In this document: positions 56,493-64,000 of the stretch, in pieces
Layout of the letters: every line of letters begins with the position of its first letter
How positions within the stretch are numbered: position 1 is the first letter of the stretch
Assembly (NCBI GenBank): GCA_963806015.1
Contig: CAWDWM010000012.1
Coordinates: forward strand, 248,001 to 312,000
Reading direction: 5' to 3'
Origin: JAOPZW01 sp963806015
GTDB lineage: Bacteria > Actinomycetota > Thermoleophilia > Solirubrobacterales > Solirubrobacteraceae
Length of the DNA: 64,000 nt
The notes under the pieces: generated by a model
What the model was told of the DNA's origin: nothing
Databases searched by the model: none
What the model saw: the letters and a program-made list of their open reading frames with translations, nothing else
Program-made: the position numbers and the translations under genes

Positions 56493-57317
56493 CTACGCGG
56501 CCAGTGCGGACAGCAGCGTGCGCACCCCGACCGGCCCGTCGACGAGCACGTCGGCCTGGGCCTCGAGCACGTCGGGTGTCTCGTCGGATCTGACGCCGAC
56601 GCAGACGGCGGTCTGCAGGCGCCCATCGGCCGCCAGGCGGCGCAGGGCCTCGAAGGCGTCGAGGTCGGTGTTGTCATCGCCCACGTAGACGGCGGCGGTG
56701 ATGTCCGTGCCATCGAGCAGGTGCTCGACCCCGCGGCCCTTGTTGAGCGCGACCGGTGGGCGCACCTCGAGGACCTTGCGCCCCCAGTGCACGACCAGCC
56801 CGTCCTGCTCGGCGCGCTGCGCGAGCTCGCGCACCGCCTCCTCGGCCTTCGCCTCGTCGGGCGCTCCGCGCCAGTGGTAGGCGCGGATGACGTCCTTGTC
56901 CTCGGCGCGCACGCGCAGGCGGTGCAGCTCGTCGTTCCACGCCTTGCGCGCCCAGTCGTCGATCCGGCGCGACCACGCGGCGACCTCGGGGTCGAGCTCG
57001 ACCTCGGTCGCGCCGCCGCGCAGGACCTCGGCGCCGTGGTTGCCGACGTAGGTGATCGAGCCCAGCGACACGATCCGCCGCGCGGTGGCGGCGCGCCGCC
57101 CGGAGACGCAGGCCACGAGCCCGTAGCGCTTGGCCACCGCGATCAGCGGCACTCGCGTCGGCTCGGGCACGTGCGCGTCCTCGGCGTGGCGGACGATCGG
57201 CGCCAGTACGCCATCGACGTCGAGCAGCACCGCGCTGTGTCGCGGATCGGCCCGCAGCGGCTCCAGGTACTCGTCCAATGTCGCAGCGGTGGCCACGGGA
57301 CCAAGTATGCCGACCAT
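56493..57317 (-). CDS. otsB: trehalose-6-phosphate phosphatase
   Basis: A HAD-superfamily protein of 274 residues. The nucleophile motif is VLLDVDGVLAPI, a lysine-containing segment RPPVALNKGRGVEHLL follows, and the metal-binding motif is YVGDDNTDLDAFEAL. Together with YVGNHGAEVL these match OtsB. It removes phosphate from trehalose-6-phosphate; no otsA is in the window. The start is uncertain: ATG 57317 or GTG 57296. It is 45 bases downstream of the LytTR gene. Confidence 0.9.
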   Translation of the reverse strand: MVGILGPVATAATLDEYLEPLRADPRHSAVLLDVDGVLAPIVRHAEDAHVPEPTRVPLIAVAKRYGLVACVSGRRAATARRIVSLGSITYVGNHGAEVLRGGATEVELDPEVAAWSRRIDDWARKAWNDELHRLRVRAEDKDVIRAYHWRGAPDEAKAEEAVRELAQRAEQDGLVVHWGRKVLEVRPPVALNKGRGVEHLLDGTDITAAVYVGDDNTDLDAFEALRRLAADGRLQTAVCVGVRSDETPDVLEAQADVLVDGPVGVRTLLSALAA

Positions 57318-57362
57318 CCCGCGTTGCGGAACGCCGGGCGATCTGAGGACGCCGGCGGGCGG

Positions 57363-58124
57363 CTACGCGTGCAGCCGGCGCCGCAGCGCGGCGACGTTGC
57401 GGCGCGCGACGGGGATCTCGGTGTCGTCGCGCATGATGAGCACCGCGGTGCCGTTGAGCTGCGCGCGCAGTTCGACCGCGTGCTTGAGGTTGACGAGGTA
57501 CGCGCGGTGGACGCGCGCGAAGCCCGTCGCCGCCCAGTCCTTCTCCAGCTGGCTGAGCGGCGTGCGCAGCAGGAAGCGCCCGTCCTCGCACACGATCCGC
57601 GCGTAGTCGCCGTTGGCCTGGGCGAAGGAGATCGTCTCCAGGCGCACGAGGCGCTTGCCGCCGCCCTTGGGGTTGTCGACCGCGACCACGTCGGGACCGG
57701 TGGCGGCGCTCTCCGCCCCGTCTGCCGGCGCGGACTTGGCCGCCTCGGCGCCGCGCGCGTGCTGCTCGACGCGCCCGAGCGCCGACTCGAGGCGCTCGCG
57801 CGTGACCGGCTTGACGAGGAAGTCCAGCGCCTGGACCTCGAACGCCTCGACCGCCGCGTCGGGGTGGCCGGTGAGGAAGACGACGGCGGGCGGATCGGCG
57901 AAGCGCCGCAGCAGGCGCGCGAGCGCCATGCCCTCGATCTCGGGCATGGCCACGTCGAGGAACAGCGCGTCGTAGCGCCCGCCCGACAGGTAGACGAGCG
58001 CCTCCTTGGCCGACGTCGCCGTGGCCACGCGCTCGACCGAGGCCGACGTCTCCAGCAGGCGCTTGATGTCGGTCAGCGCGCGCGGCTCGTCGTCGACGGC
58101 GAGGATCGCCAGTCCGGCGCTCAT
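57363..58124 (-). CDS. LytTR family response regulator
   Basis: A protein of 253 residues. An N-terminal receiver (LAILAVDDEPRALTDIKRLL, phosphoacceptor Asp in ALFLDVAMPEIEG, Lys in DFLVKPVTRE) is followed by a 30-residue linker and a C-terminal LytTR DNA-binding domain (ISFAQANGDYARIVCEDGRF, LSQLEKDWAATGFARVHRAY, LVNLKHAVELRA). Such regulators control cell-wall autolysis, quorum sensing or stress in Gram-positives. It overlaps the LytS-like gene by 4 bases, so the two should act together. Confidence 0.92.
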   Translation of the reverse strand: MSAGLAILAVDDEPRALTDIKRLLETSASVERVATATSAKEALVYLSGGRYDALFLDVAMPEIEGMALARLLRRFADPPAVVFLTGHPDAAVEAFEVQALDFLVKPVTRERLESALGRVEQHARGAEAAKSAPADGAESAATGPDVVAVDNPKGGGKRLVRLETISFAQANGDYARIVCEDGRFLLRTPLSQLEKDWAATGFARVHRAYLVNLKHAVELRAQLNGTAVLIMRDDTEIPVARRNVAALRRRLHA

Positions 58125-58657
58125 AGCGCGCTCCCGCTGCTCGCCAGGGCCCAGGGGATCGGCACGTGCTCGCCGGCGTCGCTCGGGGCATCGGGGCGGT
58201 TGAGCTGAAGGTCGAGCGCGCCGTTGCGGGCGCTCAGGGCCACGCGCACGGGTCCGGTGTGCTGTCCCATCCAGTTGCTGATCGCGTCGCTCACGGGCGC
58301 CTGGACGTCGCCCGCGCCGACGGCAGCGGAGGGCAGGTCGCTCACGGCGGGCAGCTCGACCTCGATCCGTCCCGGGAAGCGCGCCTGCTCGAGGCGCAGG
58401 TAGACGGCGATGTGATCGAGCTCCTCAGCCGGAGAGACCGTGCGCGGCCCGCGCAGCCGGTGCGACAGGAAGGCACCGAGCTCCGCCAGCACGTCGCGGG
58501 CGGTGTCCGGGTCCTCCTCGATATAGCTCGCGGCTGCAGCCAGCACGTTGTTGACGAAATGAACGGAGATTGGTGAGACGCCAGGCGACTGCCCTGGGAT
58601 TCGCTGATGCAAGCCGAATGACCTCCTTGGGTGAGCCAACAACTTAGCCGTCGGCAT
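58121..58657 (-). CDS. short LytS-like histidine kinase fragment protein, catalytically degenerate
   Basis: A protein of 178 residues. The stretch ISVHFVNNVLAAAASYIEED, then ARDVLAELGAFLSHRLRGPR, then LDHIAVYLRLEQARFPGRIE is the dimerisation and phosphoacceptor part of the LytS-type His_kinase family (PF06580), with the His retained. The ATP-binding part is reduced: where an N-box such as LVENAIKHG is expected it reads VQAPVSDAISNWMG. There is no membrane sensor. It may be a phosphorelay or an adaptor for the LytTR regulator instead of a kinase. Confidence 0.78.
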   Translation of the reverse strand: MPTAKLLAHPRRSFGLHQRIPGQSPGVSPISVHFVNNVLAAAASYIEEDPDTARDVLAELGAFLSHRLRGPRTVSPAEELDHIAVYLRLEQARFPGRIEVELPAVSDLPSAAVGAGDVQAPVSDAISNWMGQHTGPVRVALSARNGALDLQLNRPDAPSDAGEHVPIPWALASSGSAL

Positions 58658-58781
58658 GGTCCAATCGAGGATTCTGGCCGCTTGTCCGGCGCTTGGCGCC
58701 GTTCGGCGCTGGCGCTACGCTCGCGTGCAGCCGGGGTGGCGGAGGGGGCTGCCCAGGGCTACCCTCGGCGGTGGCGCCGAG
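58658..58781. promoter_or_regulatory. divergent control region between the LytS-like gene and the five-PAS kinase
   Basis: A gap of 124 bases between oppositely read signalling genes. The part next to 58658 is relatively A+T-rich and should hold the LytS-like promoter. The rest contains GCGCCG/CGGCGC-type short repeats but no strong stem that I can distinguish from the local background. I assign the start of the kinase at 58782; an in-frame ATG at 58656 would remove this gap, but its translation is Arg/Trp-rich and not domain-like. Confidence 0.3.
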
Positions 58782-61778
58782 ATGAGCACCCATCAGGACA
58801 TCGATCGCGAACAGCGGCTCTTCGAGCTCGTGCGCGACCCGCTGTTCGTCACCTCGCCCGAAGGACGGTCGCTGAGGGTCAACGCGGCGGGGCTCGAGCT
58901 GCTGGGATTGACCGAGACGGAATGGCTCTCGCGCCCGTACCTCGACTTTGTCCATCCCGACGATCGCGACGCCGCCGGAGGGTTGCTGGCCGACATGCTC
59001 GCCGACGGGGCGAGCGGGCCCAACCGGATCCGCCTGCTGCGGCCCGACGGCGCGGTGCGCTGGGTCGAGACCCAGTCGACGCTCGACCCGGTGAGCGGCC
59101 TCATCTACACCCTGGTCCACGACGTCACCGACCGCGAGGAGGTCTTCATGGACCGCCTCGCGGGCGCCTTCCGCGATGCGGCGCTCGGGATGGCGCTCGT
59201 CGCGCCGGGCGGCGCCTTCCTGCGGGTCAACTCGACGCTGTGCCGCCTGCTGGGGCACACGGAGGAGGAGCTGCTGGCCGAGAGCCTCTCGGACGTGGTC
59301 GACGACGCGCGTGTGGCCGAGGCCCTGCGTGAGGCGGCGCCCTCGCTGCAGATCGAGGCGCCCATGCGCCACCGCGACGGGCGCCCGGTGGTGGCGCTGG
59401 TGAGCCTCACGCTCGTGCGCGACTCCCGGGCCGACCCCGAGTACTACGTCTGCCAGGTGCTCGACATGACCGAGCGCTACCAGGCGCAGGCGGACCTGGC
59501 CGCCAACGAGGCCAAGCTGGCCGAGGCCCAGCAGATCGCGCGGATGGGATCGTGGGAGTGGGAGATCGCCGCCGACCGCGTCACCTGGTCCGACGAGCTC
59601 TACCGCATCTACGGCGTGACACCCGACGGCGTGACCGGCTCCTACGGGTCCTACCTCGACAAGGTCCATCCCGACGACCGCGCCCGCGTCGGGCGCGTGA
59701 TCGAGACGGCGCTCACCGAACGCCGGCCGTGGAGCCTCGACTACCGGATCATCCGCCCCGACGGCGACCTTCGGATGATCCACGCGCGCGGCGAGATCGT
59801 GCTCGACGAGAACGGGCGCCCGGCGGTGGTGCACGGCACCTGCCAGGACGTCACCGAGAACCACCGCGTCGAGGACCAGCTGCGCGCCGCCGAGCAGCTC
59901 TTCCGCCGTGCGTTCGACGACGCCCCGATCGGCATGGCGCTCATCGACCTCGACGGCCGCTGGCTGCGCCTGAACCGCTCGCTGTGCCAGATGCTCGGGC
60001 GCTCCGAGCAGCAGCTGCGCACCACCGAGCTCAACGAGCTCAGCCATCCCGACGACCGCCGCCTCGATCGCCCGCTGATCAAGGAGCTGCTCGCCGGGCG
60101 CCGGCGCTCGTTCGCGATCGAGAAGCGCTACCTGCGCGCCGACGGGACCATGGTGCACGCGCTCGTGCACGTCTCGCTCATGCACGGCGACGGCGAGCGC
60201 CCGCTGTACTTCCTGTGCCAGCTGGTCGACATCACCGAGCGCCGCCGGGCCGAGGCCGAGCGCAAGGCCAGCGAGGAGCGCCTGCAGGCGATCATCGACA
60301 ACTCGCCGGCGCTGATCATCGTCAAGGACATCCAGCACCGCTACCTGCTGGTCAACCGCCGCTGGGAGGAGCTCTTCGGCGTCCGGGCCGACCAGGCCGT
60401 CGGGCGCACGTCGGAGGAGGTCCTGCCCGCCGCGCGCCGGCCCGCCCACCGCGAGATCGACGACCGGGTGGCCGAGAACGGCGAGCCCTACGAGGCGATG
60501 ATGGTCATCCCCGAGCCCGACGGGCTCGATGAGCGCACCTTCCTCATGGTCAAGTTCCCGCTGCGCGACGTCGAGGGCGACGTCTCCGCGGTGGTCACCA
60601 TCGCCACGGACATCACCGAGCGCCGCCGCAGCGCCGAGGAGCGCGCCGAGCTCGAGCATCGCCTGGCCCAGGCCCAGCGCCTGGAGAGCGTCGGGCAGCT
60701 GGCGGGCGGCGTGGCGCACGACTTCAACAACCTGCTGTCGGTGATCCTCACCTGCGTGGGCTTCGCCACGCGCGAGTTGCCCGTCGACCACCCGGTCCGC
60801 GACGACGTCGAGGAGATCGGGCGCGCGGCCGATCGCGCTGCCGCGCTCACGCGCCAGCTGCTGATGTTCAGCCGCCGCGAGGTGGTCAAGCCCGAGGTGC
60901 TCGACGTGGGCGGGCTGCTGCGCGATCTCGAGCGCCTGCTCAACCGCACGCTCAGCGAGCGGATCGCGCTGCGCATCACCGTCGGGCCCGGATTGCTCCC
61001 CGTCCTGGCCGATCGCGCCCAGCTCGAGCAGGTGCTGGTCAACCTCGCCGTCAACGCGCGCGACGCGATGCCCGACGGCGGCACGCTGGCCATCGCCGTG
61101 GCCGGCGTCTCCGACGGCGTGCGCATCACCGTGGTCGACGACGGGACCGGCATGGCCGAGGAGGTGCGCGACCGCGCCTTCGAGCCGTTCTTCACCACCA
61201 AGGACCCCGGCCAGGGGACGGGCCTGGGGCTGGCGACCGTGCACGGCATCGTCACCGACTCGGGCGGCACCGTCGACATCGAGTCCGCGCCGGGGAAGGG
61301 CACCAGCGTCGCCATCTTCCTGCCCGGCTGCCGCGAGCAGGTCCGCTCCCCGGAGCCGCCCGCCGAGCCCGGCGAGCACGCGCCCAGCGCGGCCAAGGTG
61401 CTCGTGGTCGAGGACCAGGAGCCGGTCCGCCGCCAGGCCTGCCGGATCCTCACGGCCCACGGCTACGAGGTGACCGAGGCGCCCGGCGGCGAGGAGGCGC
61501 TCGCCGACTGGGGGCAGGTCGACGTGCTGGTGACCGACGTCGTCATGCCGGGCATGACGGGCCAGCAGCTCGCGCAGGTCGCCGTGGAGCGCAACCCCGA
61601 TCTGCGCGTCGTCTACATGTCGGGCCACACCGAGGACGTGCTGGTCCGCAACGGCGCGCGGGCGCGCAACCTCGCCTTCGTGCAGAAGCCGTTCACACGG
61701 GCCACGCTGCTGCGCGCCGTCGAGGACGCGCTGGCCGCGGCGCCCGGCGGCTGGGCCGAGCTCGCGGCCGAGCGGTAG
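58782..61778 (+). CDS. hybrid sensor histidine kinase with five PAS domains and a receiver
   Basis: A protein of 998 residues, with no transmembrane helix, so it is cytoplasmic. Five PAS domains (each ending in a PAC-like D.TDR/E or D.TER) occupy roughly residues 10-125, 127-245, 255-375, 380-500 and 505-625. HisKA follows with the phosphorylated His646 in GVAHDFNNLLS. HATPase boxes are VNLAVNARDAMPDG, DDGTGM and GTGLGLATVHG. The receiver has Asp919 in VDVLVTDVVMPGM and a Lys in QKPFTR. HDFNN-type kinases with a C-terminal receiver commonly respond to soluble or redox signals. The cognate output regulator is not adjacent, except possibly the LytTR pair. Confidence 0.93.
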   Translation: MSTHQDIDREQRLFELVRDPLFVTSPEGRSLRVNAAGLELLGLTETEWLSRPYLDFVHPDDRDAAGGLLADMLADGASGPNRIRLLRPDGAVRWVETQSTLDPVSGLIYTLVHDVTDREEVFMDRLAGAFRDAALGMALVAPGGAFLRVNSTLCRLLGHTEEELLAESLSDVVDDARVAEALREAAPSLQIEAPMRHRDGRPVVALVSLTLVRDSRADPEYYVCQVLDMTERYQAQADLAANEAKLAEAQQIARMGSWEWEIAADRVTWSDELYRIYGVTPDGVTGSYGSYLDKVHPDDRARVGRVIETALTERRPWSLDYRIIRPDGDLRMIHARGEIVLDENGRPAVVHGTCQDVTENHRVEDQLRAAEQLFRRAFDDAPIGMALIDLDGRWLRLNRSLCQMLGRSEQQLRTTELNELSHPDDRRLDRPLIKELLAGRRRSFAIEKRYLRADGTMVHALVHVSLMHGDGERPLYFLCQLVDITERRRAEAERKASEERLQAIIDNSPALIIVKDIQHRYLLVNRRWEELFGVRADQAVGRTSEEVLPAARRPAHREIDDRVAENGEPYEAMMVIPEPDGLDERTFLMVKFPLRDVEGDVSAVVTIATDITERRRSAEERAELEHRLAQAQRLESVGQLAGGVAHDFNNLLSVILTCVGFATRELPVDHPVRDDVEEIGRAADRAAALTRQLLMFSRREVVKPEVLDVGGLLRDLERLLNRTLSERIALRITVGPGLLPVLADRAQLEQVLVNLAVNARDAMPDGGTLAIAVAGVSDGVRITVVDDGTGMAEEVRDRAFEPFFTTKDPGQGTGLGLATVHGIVTDSGGTVDIESAPGKGTSVAIFLPGCREQVRSPEPPAEPGEHAPSAAKVLVVEDQEPVRRQACRILTAHGYEVTEAPGGEEALADWGQVDVLVTDVVMPGMTGQQLAQVAVERNPDLRVVYMSGHTEDVLVRNGARARNLAFVQKPFTRATLLRAVEDALAAAPGGWAELAAER

Positions 61779-61975
61779 CCGCCCGACCGCCTGCGTGCGC
61801 CGCCGGGCGCAGGAGGGACGCCGTGCAGCGCAGGCCGCTGTGCGCCATCCCGGCGGGAGCGACGATGCACTTGTCGCGGCGGGCTCTGTAAGGGCTTTGC
61901 CCGCGGATGCCCAACCCCCCGGGCACCGCGGCCCTCCGCCGAGGCGCCGGTGCCCCCAACACCGGCGCCTCCTCG
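61779..61975. terminator. convergent intergenic region with strong stem-loop
   Basis: No gene. A perfect 12-base stem GAGGCGCCGGTG (61941-61952) pairs with CACCGGCGCCTC (61960-61971) around a 7-base loop CCCCCAA. It lies 4 bases past the YhaM-type stop on the minus strand and 160 bases past the kinase stop. It is the clearest terminator in the window, and works as a stem from either side. The remaining 160 bases show no recognisable feature. Confidence 0.75.
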
Positions 61976-62857
61976 TTAAGGCCCGGCAATTCCGTGCTCG
62001 AGCGCACCCTTGACCGCGGCGTCGACCGCGTTGAGGCGCTGCAGTGCGAGCGCCTCGGGGGTGGCCGGGCGGCGGTCGCCGTGATGGGTGAGCACGCAGT
62101 GCGCGAGGGCGAGCCGCCGCGGCTCGTCGAGCGGCGCGGCGCGCTCGTCGAGCAGGCGCAGCCCGAGCTCGACGTGGCCGAGCATCCGGCCCTCGTCGGT
62201 GAGGCCGATCTCGGCGCCGAGGGTGAACTCGCGCGTCTTGCCGAGGTCGTGGACGATCGCCGCCGTGAGCAGCAGGTTCTGGTCCAGGCGCGGGTGCAGC
62301 GTGCACGTCTCCAGGGCCAGGGTCGCCACCGCGACGGTGTGCTCGAGCAGGCCGCCGAGGTAGGCGTGATGACCGGCCCGCGTGCACGGCGTGCGGCGCA
62401 GGGCGGCGCGCAGCGCCTTGTCGCCGAGGAGATCGGCGAGCAGCGCCGCGAACGGTGGGTCGCGCACCTCCTCGGCCAGATGCTCGAGGAAGCCGTCGAG
62501 CTCGTCGAGGTCGCGGAAGGCCACCGGCAGGAACGCGGCGGGGTCGGCGTCGTCGGCGCGGGCGATGGCGCGCACCTCGATCTGCAGCGCGTCGCGGAAG
62601 CGCTCGACGCGCCCGGCGATGCGCACGAGGTCGCCCTGCTCGAAGCGCCCGGCGAGCAGATCGGCGTCGCGGAAGACGCGCGCGGGGATGGCGCCGCTGC
62701 GGTCGCGCAGCTCGAGCGCGAGGTACGGAGTCCCCGTGCGGGCGGTCAGGCGATCCTTGCGCGTGCAGGCGAAGACGCCGTTGACCTCGTCGCCGGGACG
62801 CATCGTCGCGACCGCCGCCGGCGGGGTCGGAACGGCGTGGAGCTCTGCAGAAGGCAC
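61976..62857 (-). CDS. 3'-5' exoribonuclease of the YhaM type (OB-fold plus HD domain)
   Basis: A protein of 293 residues from GTG 62857. An OB-fold (MRPGDEVNGVFACTRKDRLT, PYLALELRDRSGAIPARVFR) precedes an HD domain with HHAYLGGLLEHTVAVA, VHDLGKTREF, GHVELGLRLL and LTHHGDRRPATPEALALQRL. This matches YhaM/Cbf1-like nucleases, which degrade RNA 3' ends and ssDNA. The start is uncertain: upstream in-frame codons are not start-like. It is divergent from the PAC2 gene across about 25 bases. Confidence 0.88.
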   Translation of the reverse strand: MPSAELHAVPTPPAAVATMRPGDEVNGVFACTRKDRLTARTGTPYLALELRDRSGAIPARVFRDADLLAGRFEQGDLVRIAGRVERFRDALQIEVRAIARADDADPAAFLPVAFRDLDELDGFLEHLAEEVRDPPFAALLADLLGDKALRAALRRTPCTRAGHHAYLGGLLEHTVAVATLALETCTLHPRLDQNLLLTAAIVHDLGKTREFTLGAEIGLTDEGRMLGHVELGLRLLDERAAPLDEPRRLALAHCVLTHHGDRRPATPEALALQRLNAVDAAVKGALEHGIAGP

Positions 62858-62882
62858 GAACCCATGATGTACCGTGAACCGG

Positions 62883-63767
62883 ATGCAGCCCCTCATCTGG
62901 GAGCATCGCCCCGACGGCTTGCGGGCGCCTGCACTGGTCTGTGCGTTCACGGGTTGGAACGATGCCGGCGACGCCGCATCCGCTGCCCTGCAGTTCCTCG
63001 GCTCGTCGCTCGGCGCGACCCGCTTCGCGCGGATCGACCCCGAGGACTTCTACGACTTCCAGGCCACGCGGCCGAAGATCAAGCTCATCGACGGGCGCAC
63101 CCGCAGCGTCGAGTGGCCGGAGGTGGAGATCTACGAAGCGCGCATCCCGCGCGCCCCGCGCGACCTCGTGCTGCTGCAGGGCGCCGAGCCCTCGATGCGC
63201 TGGCGCTCGTTCTGCAAGCTGATCGTCGACCTCGCCGAGGCGCTGGGGACGCAGATGGTCGTCACGCTCGGCGCGCTGCTCGCCGACGTGCCGCACTCGC
63301 GCCCGGTCCCGATCACCGGGCTGTCCTCCGACGAGGGCCTCGTCCAGCGCGTCGGCCTGAGCCCATCGTCCTACGAGGGGCCGACCGGCATCGTCGGCGT
63401 GCTCCACGCCGCCTGCCAGGAGGCCGGCGTGCCGACCGCGTCGCTGTGGGCGTCGGTGCCCCACTACGTGGCCGCCGCCCCCAACCCGAAGGCTGCGCTC
63501 GCGCTGGTGCGCAAGCTCGAGGGCCTCGTCGGCGTCTCGGTCGACGCGGGCGAGCTCGAGTCCGCGGCCGTCGACTACGAGCGTCAGGTCTCGCTCGCCG
63601 TCCAGAGCGACCCCGATGTGCAGGCCTTCGTCGAGCGCCTCGAGCAGGCGGCCGAGGAGGAGGAGCCGACGGTGAGCCCGCAGGACCTGCCCAGCGGCGA
63701 CACCATCGCACGCGAGTTCCAGCGCTTCCTGCGCCAGCGCGGCCCGGAGGCCGGCGGACCCGGCTAG
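62883..63767 (+). CDS. PAC2 family protein (proteasome assembly chaperone-like)
   Basis: A protein of 294 residues. PLIWEHRPDGLRAPALVCAF, TGWNDAGDAASAALQFLGSS, RFARIDPEDFYDFQATRP and LGALLADVPHSRPVPITG are characteristic. PAC2 proteins are related to archaeal/eukaryotic PAC2 and to DUF1122-type families. In actinobacteria they are common near proteasome genes, but none is here. The C-terminal part is a charged helical region (VDYERQVSLAVQSDPDVQAF, VERLEQAAEEEEPTV). The start is ATG 62883; a GTG at 62874 is also in frame. Confidence 0.88.
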   Translation: MQPLIWEHRPDGLRAPALVCAFTGWNDAGDAASAALQFLGSSLGATRFARIDPEDFYDFQATRPKIKLIDGRTRSVEWPEVEIYEARIPRAPRDLVLLQGAEPSMRWRSFCKLIVDLAEALGTQMVVTLGALLADVPHSRPVPITGLSSDEGLVQRVGLSPSSYEGPTGIVGVLHAACQEAGVPTASLWASVPHYVAAAPNPKAALALVRKLEGLVGVSVDAGELESAAVDYERQVSLAVQSDPDVQAFVERLEQAAEEEEPTVSPQDLPSGDTIAREFQRFLRQRGPEAGGPG

Positions 63768-64000
63768 GCCGGTCTGCGCCTTTGCGTCGTCCGCCGTCGG
63801 GTGGCCCGCCGCGGTTCGCGGCGCTTCGCGGCCGGGGCACCGAGGGCGAGGGGTGCGCCGTCGCTCGCGTGAGTCCCGTCGCAGTCCGTGTCAGTTCTGC
63901 AACACACCCGGACGTCCCGCAGGGGGTGGGCCGGGAAACACATCTCACAGGTGAAAAAGCCGGCCCACCCGCTCTGGCCGCGCGGTCCCGCATGACGCCA
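63768..64000. repeat. intergenic tail with inverted repeat and weak CACCGAGGG copy
   Basis: No gene is supported. CACCGAGGG is found at 63838-63846 but is followed by CGAGGGG instead of AAG, so it is a weak copy. An 11-base perfect stem GGGTGGGCCGG (63924-63934) pairs with CCGGCCCACCC (63960-63970), the loop being 25 bases and A-rich. The same GGGTGGGC core occurs in the stem at 36.6 kb. The region ends at the window edge, so whether it separates convergent genes cannot be told. Confidence 0.5.

Noticed and set aside
58644..63464. Very long open frame on the minus strand (about 1600 codons) opposite the PAS kinase, the YhaM-type gene and the PAC2 gene
   Set aside because: It runs antisense across three well-supported genes or in another frame of them, is rich in Arg, Ala, Val, His and Gly, and has no domain. 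Stops are rare in such frames at this G+C content.
63313..63993. A 226-codon minus-strand frame at the right edge
   Set aside because: Arg/Pro/Ala-rich shadow of PAC2 that continues into an intergenic region with inverted repeats; no start site or family.
1..64000. tRNA genes, rRNA genes, CRISPR arrays, transposases or phage genes
   Set aside because: No T-loop/anticodon-type patterns, no regularly spaced repeats, and no integrase or transposase motifs were seen on reading the sequence. A covariance search with tRNAscan-SE or Infernal would be the decisive check.

Overview
The window looks like a chromosomal segment of a very high G+C actinobacterium. The gene set fits the class Thermoleophilia (Solirubrobacter/Conexibacter/Patulibacter-like): type-2 isoleucyl-tRNA synthetase, a one-membrane-span FtsH, MpaB-like oxygenase, B12-fold MerR regulators, SpoIID/LytB protein, methylmalonyl-CoA epimerase, YqhQ-like protein and many GTG starts. 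This placement is inferred from gene content, not from a marker tree. Coding density is very high. Most neighbours on the same strand overlap by 1-4 bases (ATGA/GTGA), so long translationally coupled operons dominate. I see no tRNA, rRNA, CRISPR array, insertion sequence or prophage gene. Because of the G+C bias most long opposite-strand ORFs are shadows and were left out.

Layout. 1-7.8 kb (minus): end of birA, an SAM hydroxide adenosyltransferase, two small plus-strand ORFs, then one long operon read leftward: moaB, ccmA, ccmB, ccmC, ccmD-like, hemA, hemC, cobA-hemD. It joins heme export and cytochrome c maturation to early tetrapyrrole synthesis. 7.8-11.4 kb: a secreted protein, moaC plus a siroheme-synthase-like protein with an unusual Cys motif, and an MpaB-like oxygenase. 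11.5-15.7 kb: SDR and XRE-cupin regulator divergent from azlCD, then a MocR regulator and a Usp. 15.7-18.6 kb: a degenerate aldehyde dehydrogenase and RarA. 18.7-24.9 kb (plus): M20 peptidase, YqhQ-like protein, FtsH, methylmalonyl-CoA epimerase, a small protein, PAP2 phosphatase and YchF. 24.9-30.6 kb: membrane protein, 5' nuclease, MFS, MaoC hydratase, membrane protein and SpoIID-like protein. 30.7-36.6 kb (plus): ThDP enzyme, succinate-semialdehyde dehydrogenase, cyclase-family hydrolase and a GH2 glycosidase. 36.8-43.1 kb: fumarase, a pseudo alpha/beta hydrolase, lipoprotein, MATE exporter, PPK2, a BldC-like regulator and a membrane HD-GYP protein. 43.4-46.2 kb: two paralogous MerR/B12-fold regulators flanking a zinc-ribbon/PAS protein, then a GNAT-like gene. 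46.4-51.6 kb: two membrane proteins, MarR, IleS, an alkyltransferase-like protein and thioredoxin. 51.7-58.7 kb: SpoIIM-like protein, dolichol-phosphate-mannose-synthase-like transferase, PolX, and a glycosyltransferase/membrane/OtsB/LytTR/LytS-like run. 58.8-63.8 kb: a five-PAS hybrid histidine kinase, a YhaM-type nuclease and a PAC2 protein.

Points that stand out: (i) a MerR / Zn-ribbon-PAS / MerR cassette whose B12-type domains lack the cobalamin-binding residues, with palindromes and a likely leaderless promoter; (ii) a family of CACCGAGGG(A)AAG sequences with long inverted repeats, found just after genes in convergent intergenic gaps; (iii) two enzyme-fold proteins that have lost their catalytic residues (an aldehyde dehydrogenase and an alpha/beta hydrolase); (iv) a small, catalytically degenerate LytS-like protein coupled to a LytTR regulator and divergent from a five-PAS kinase.
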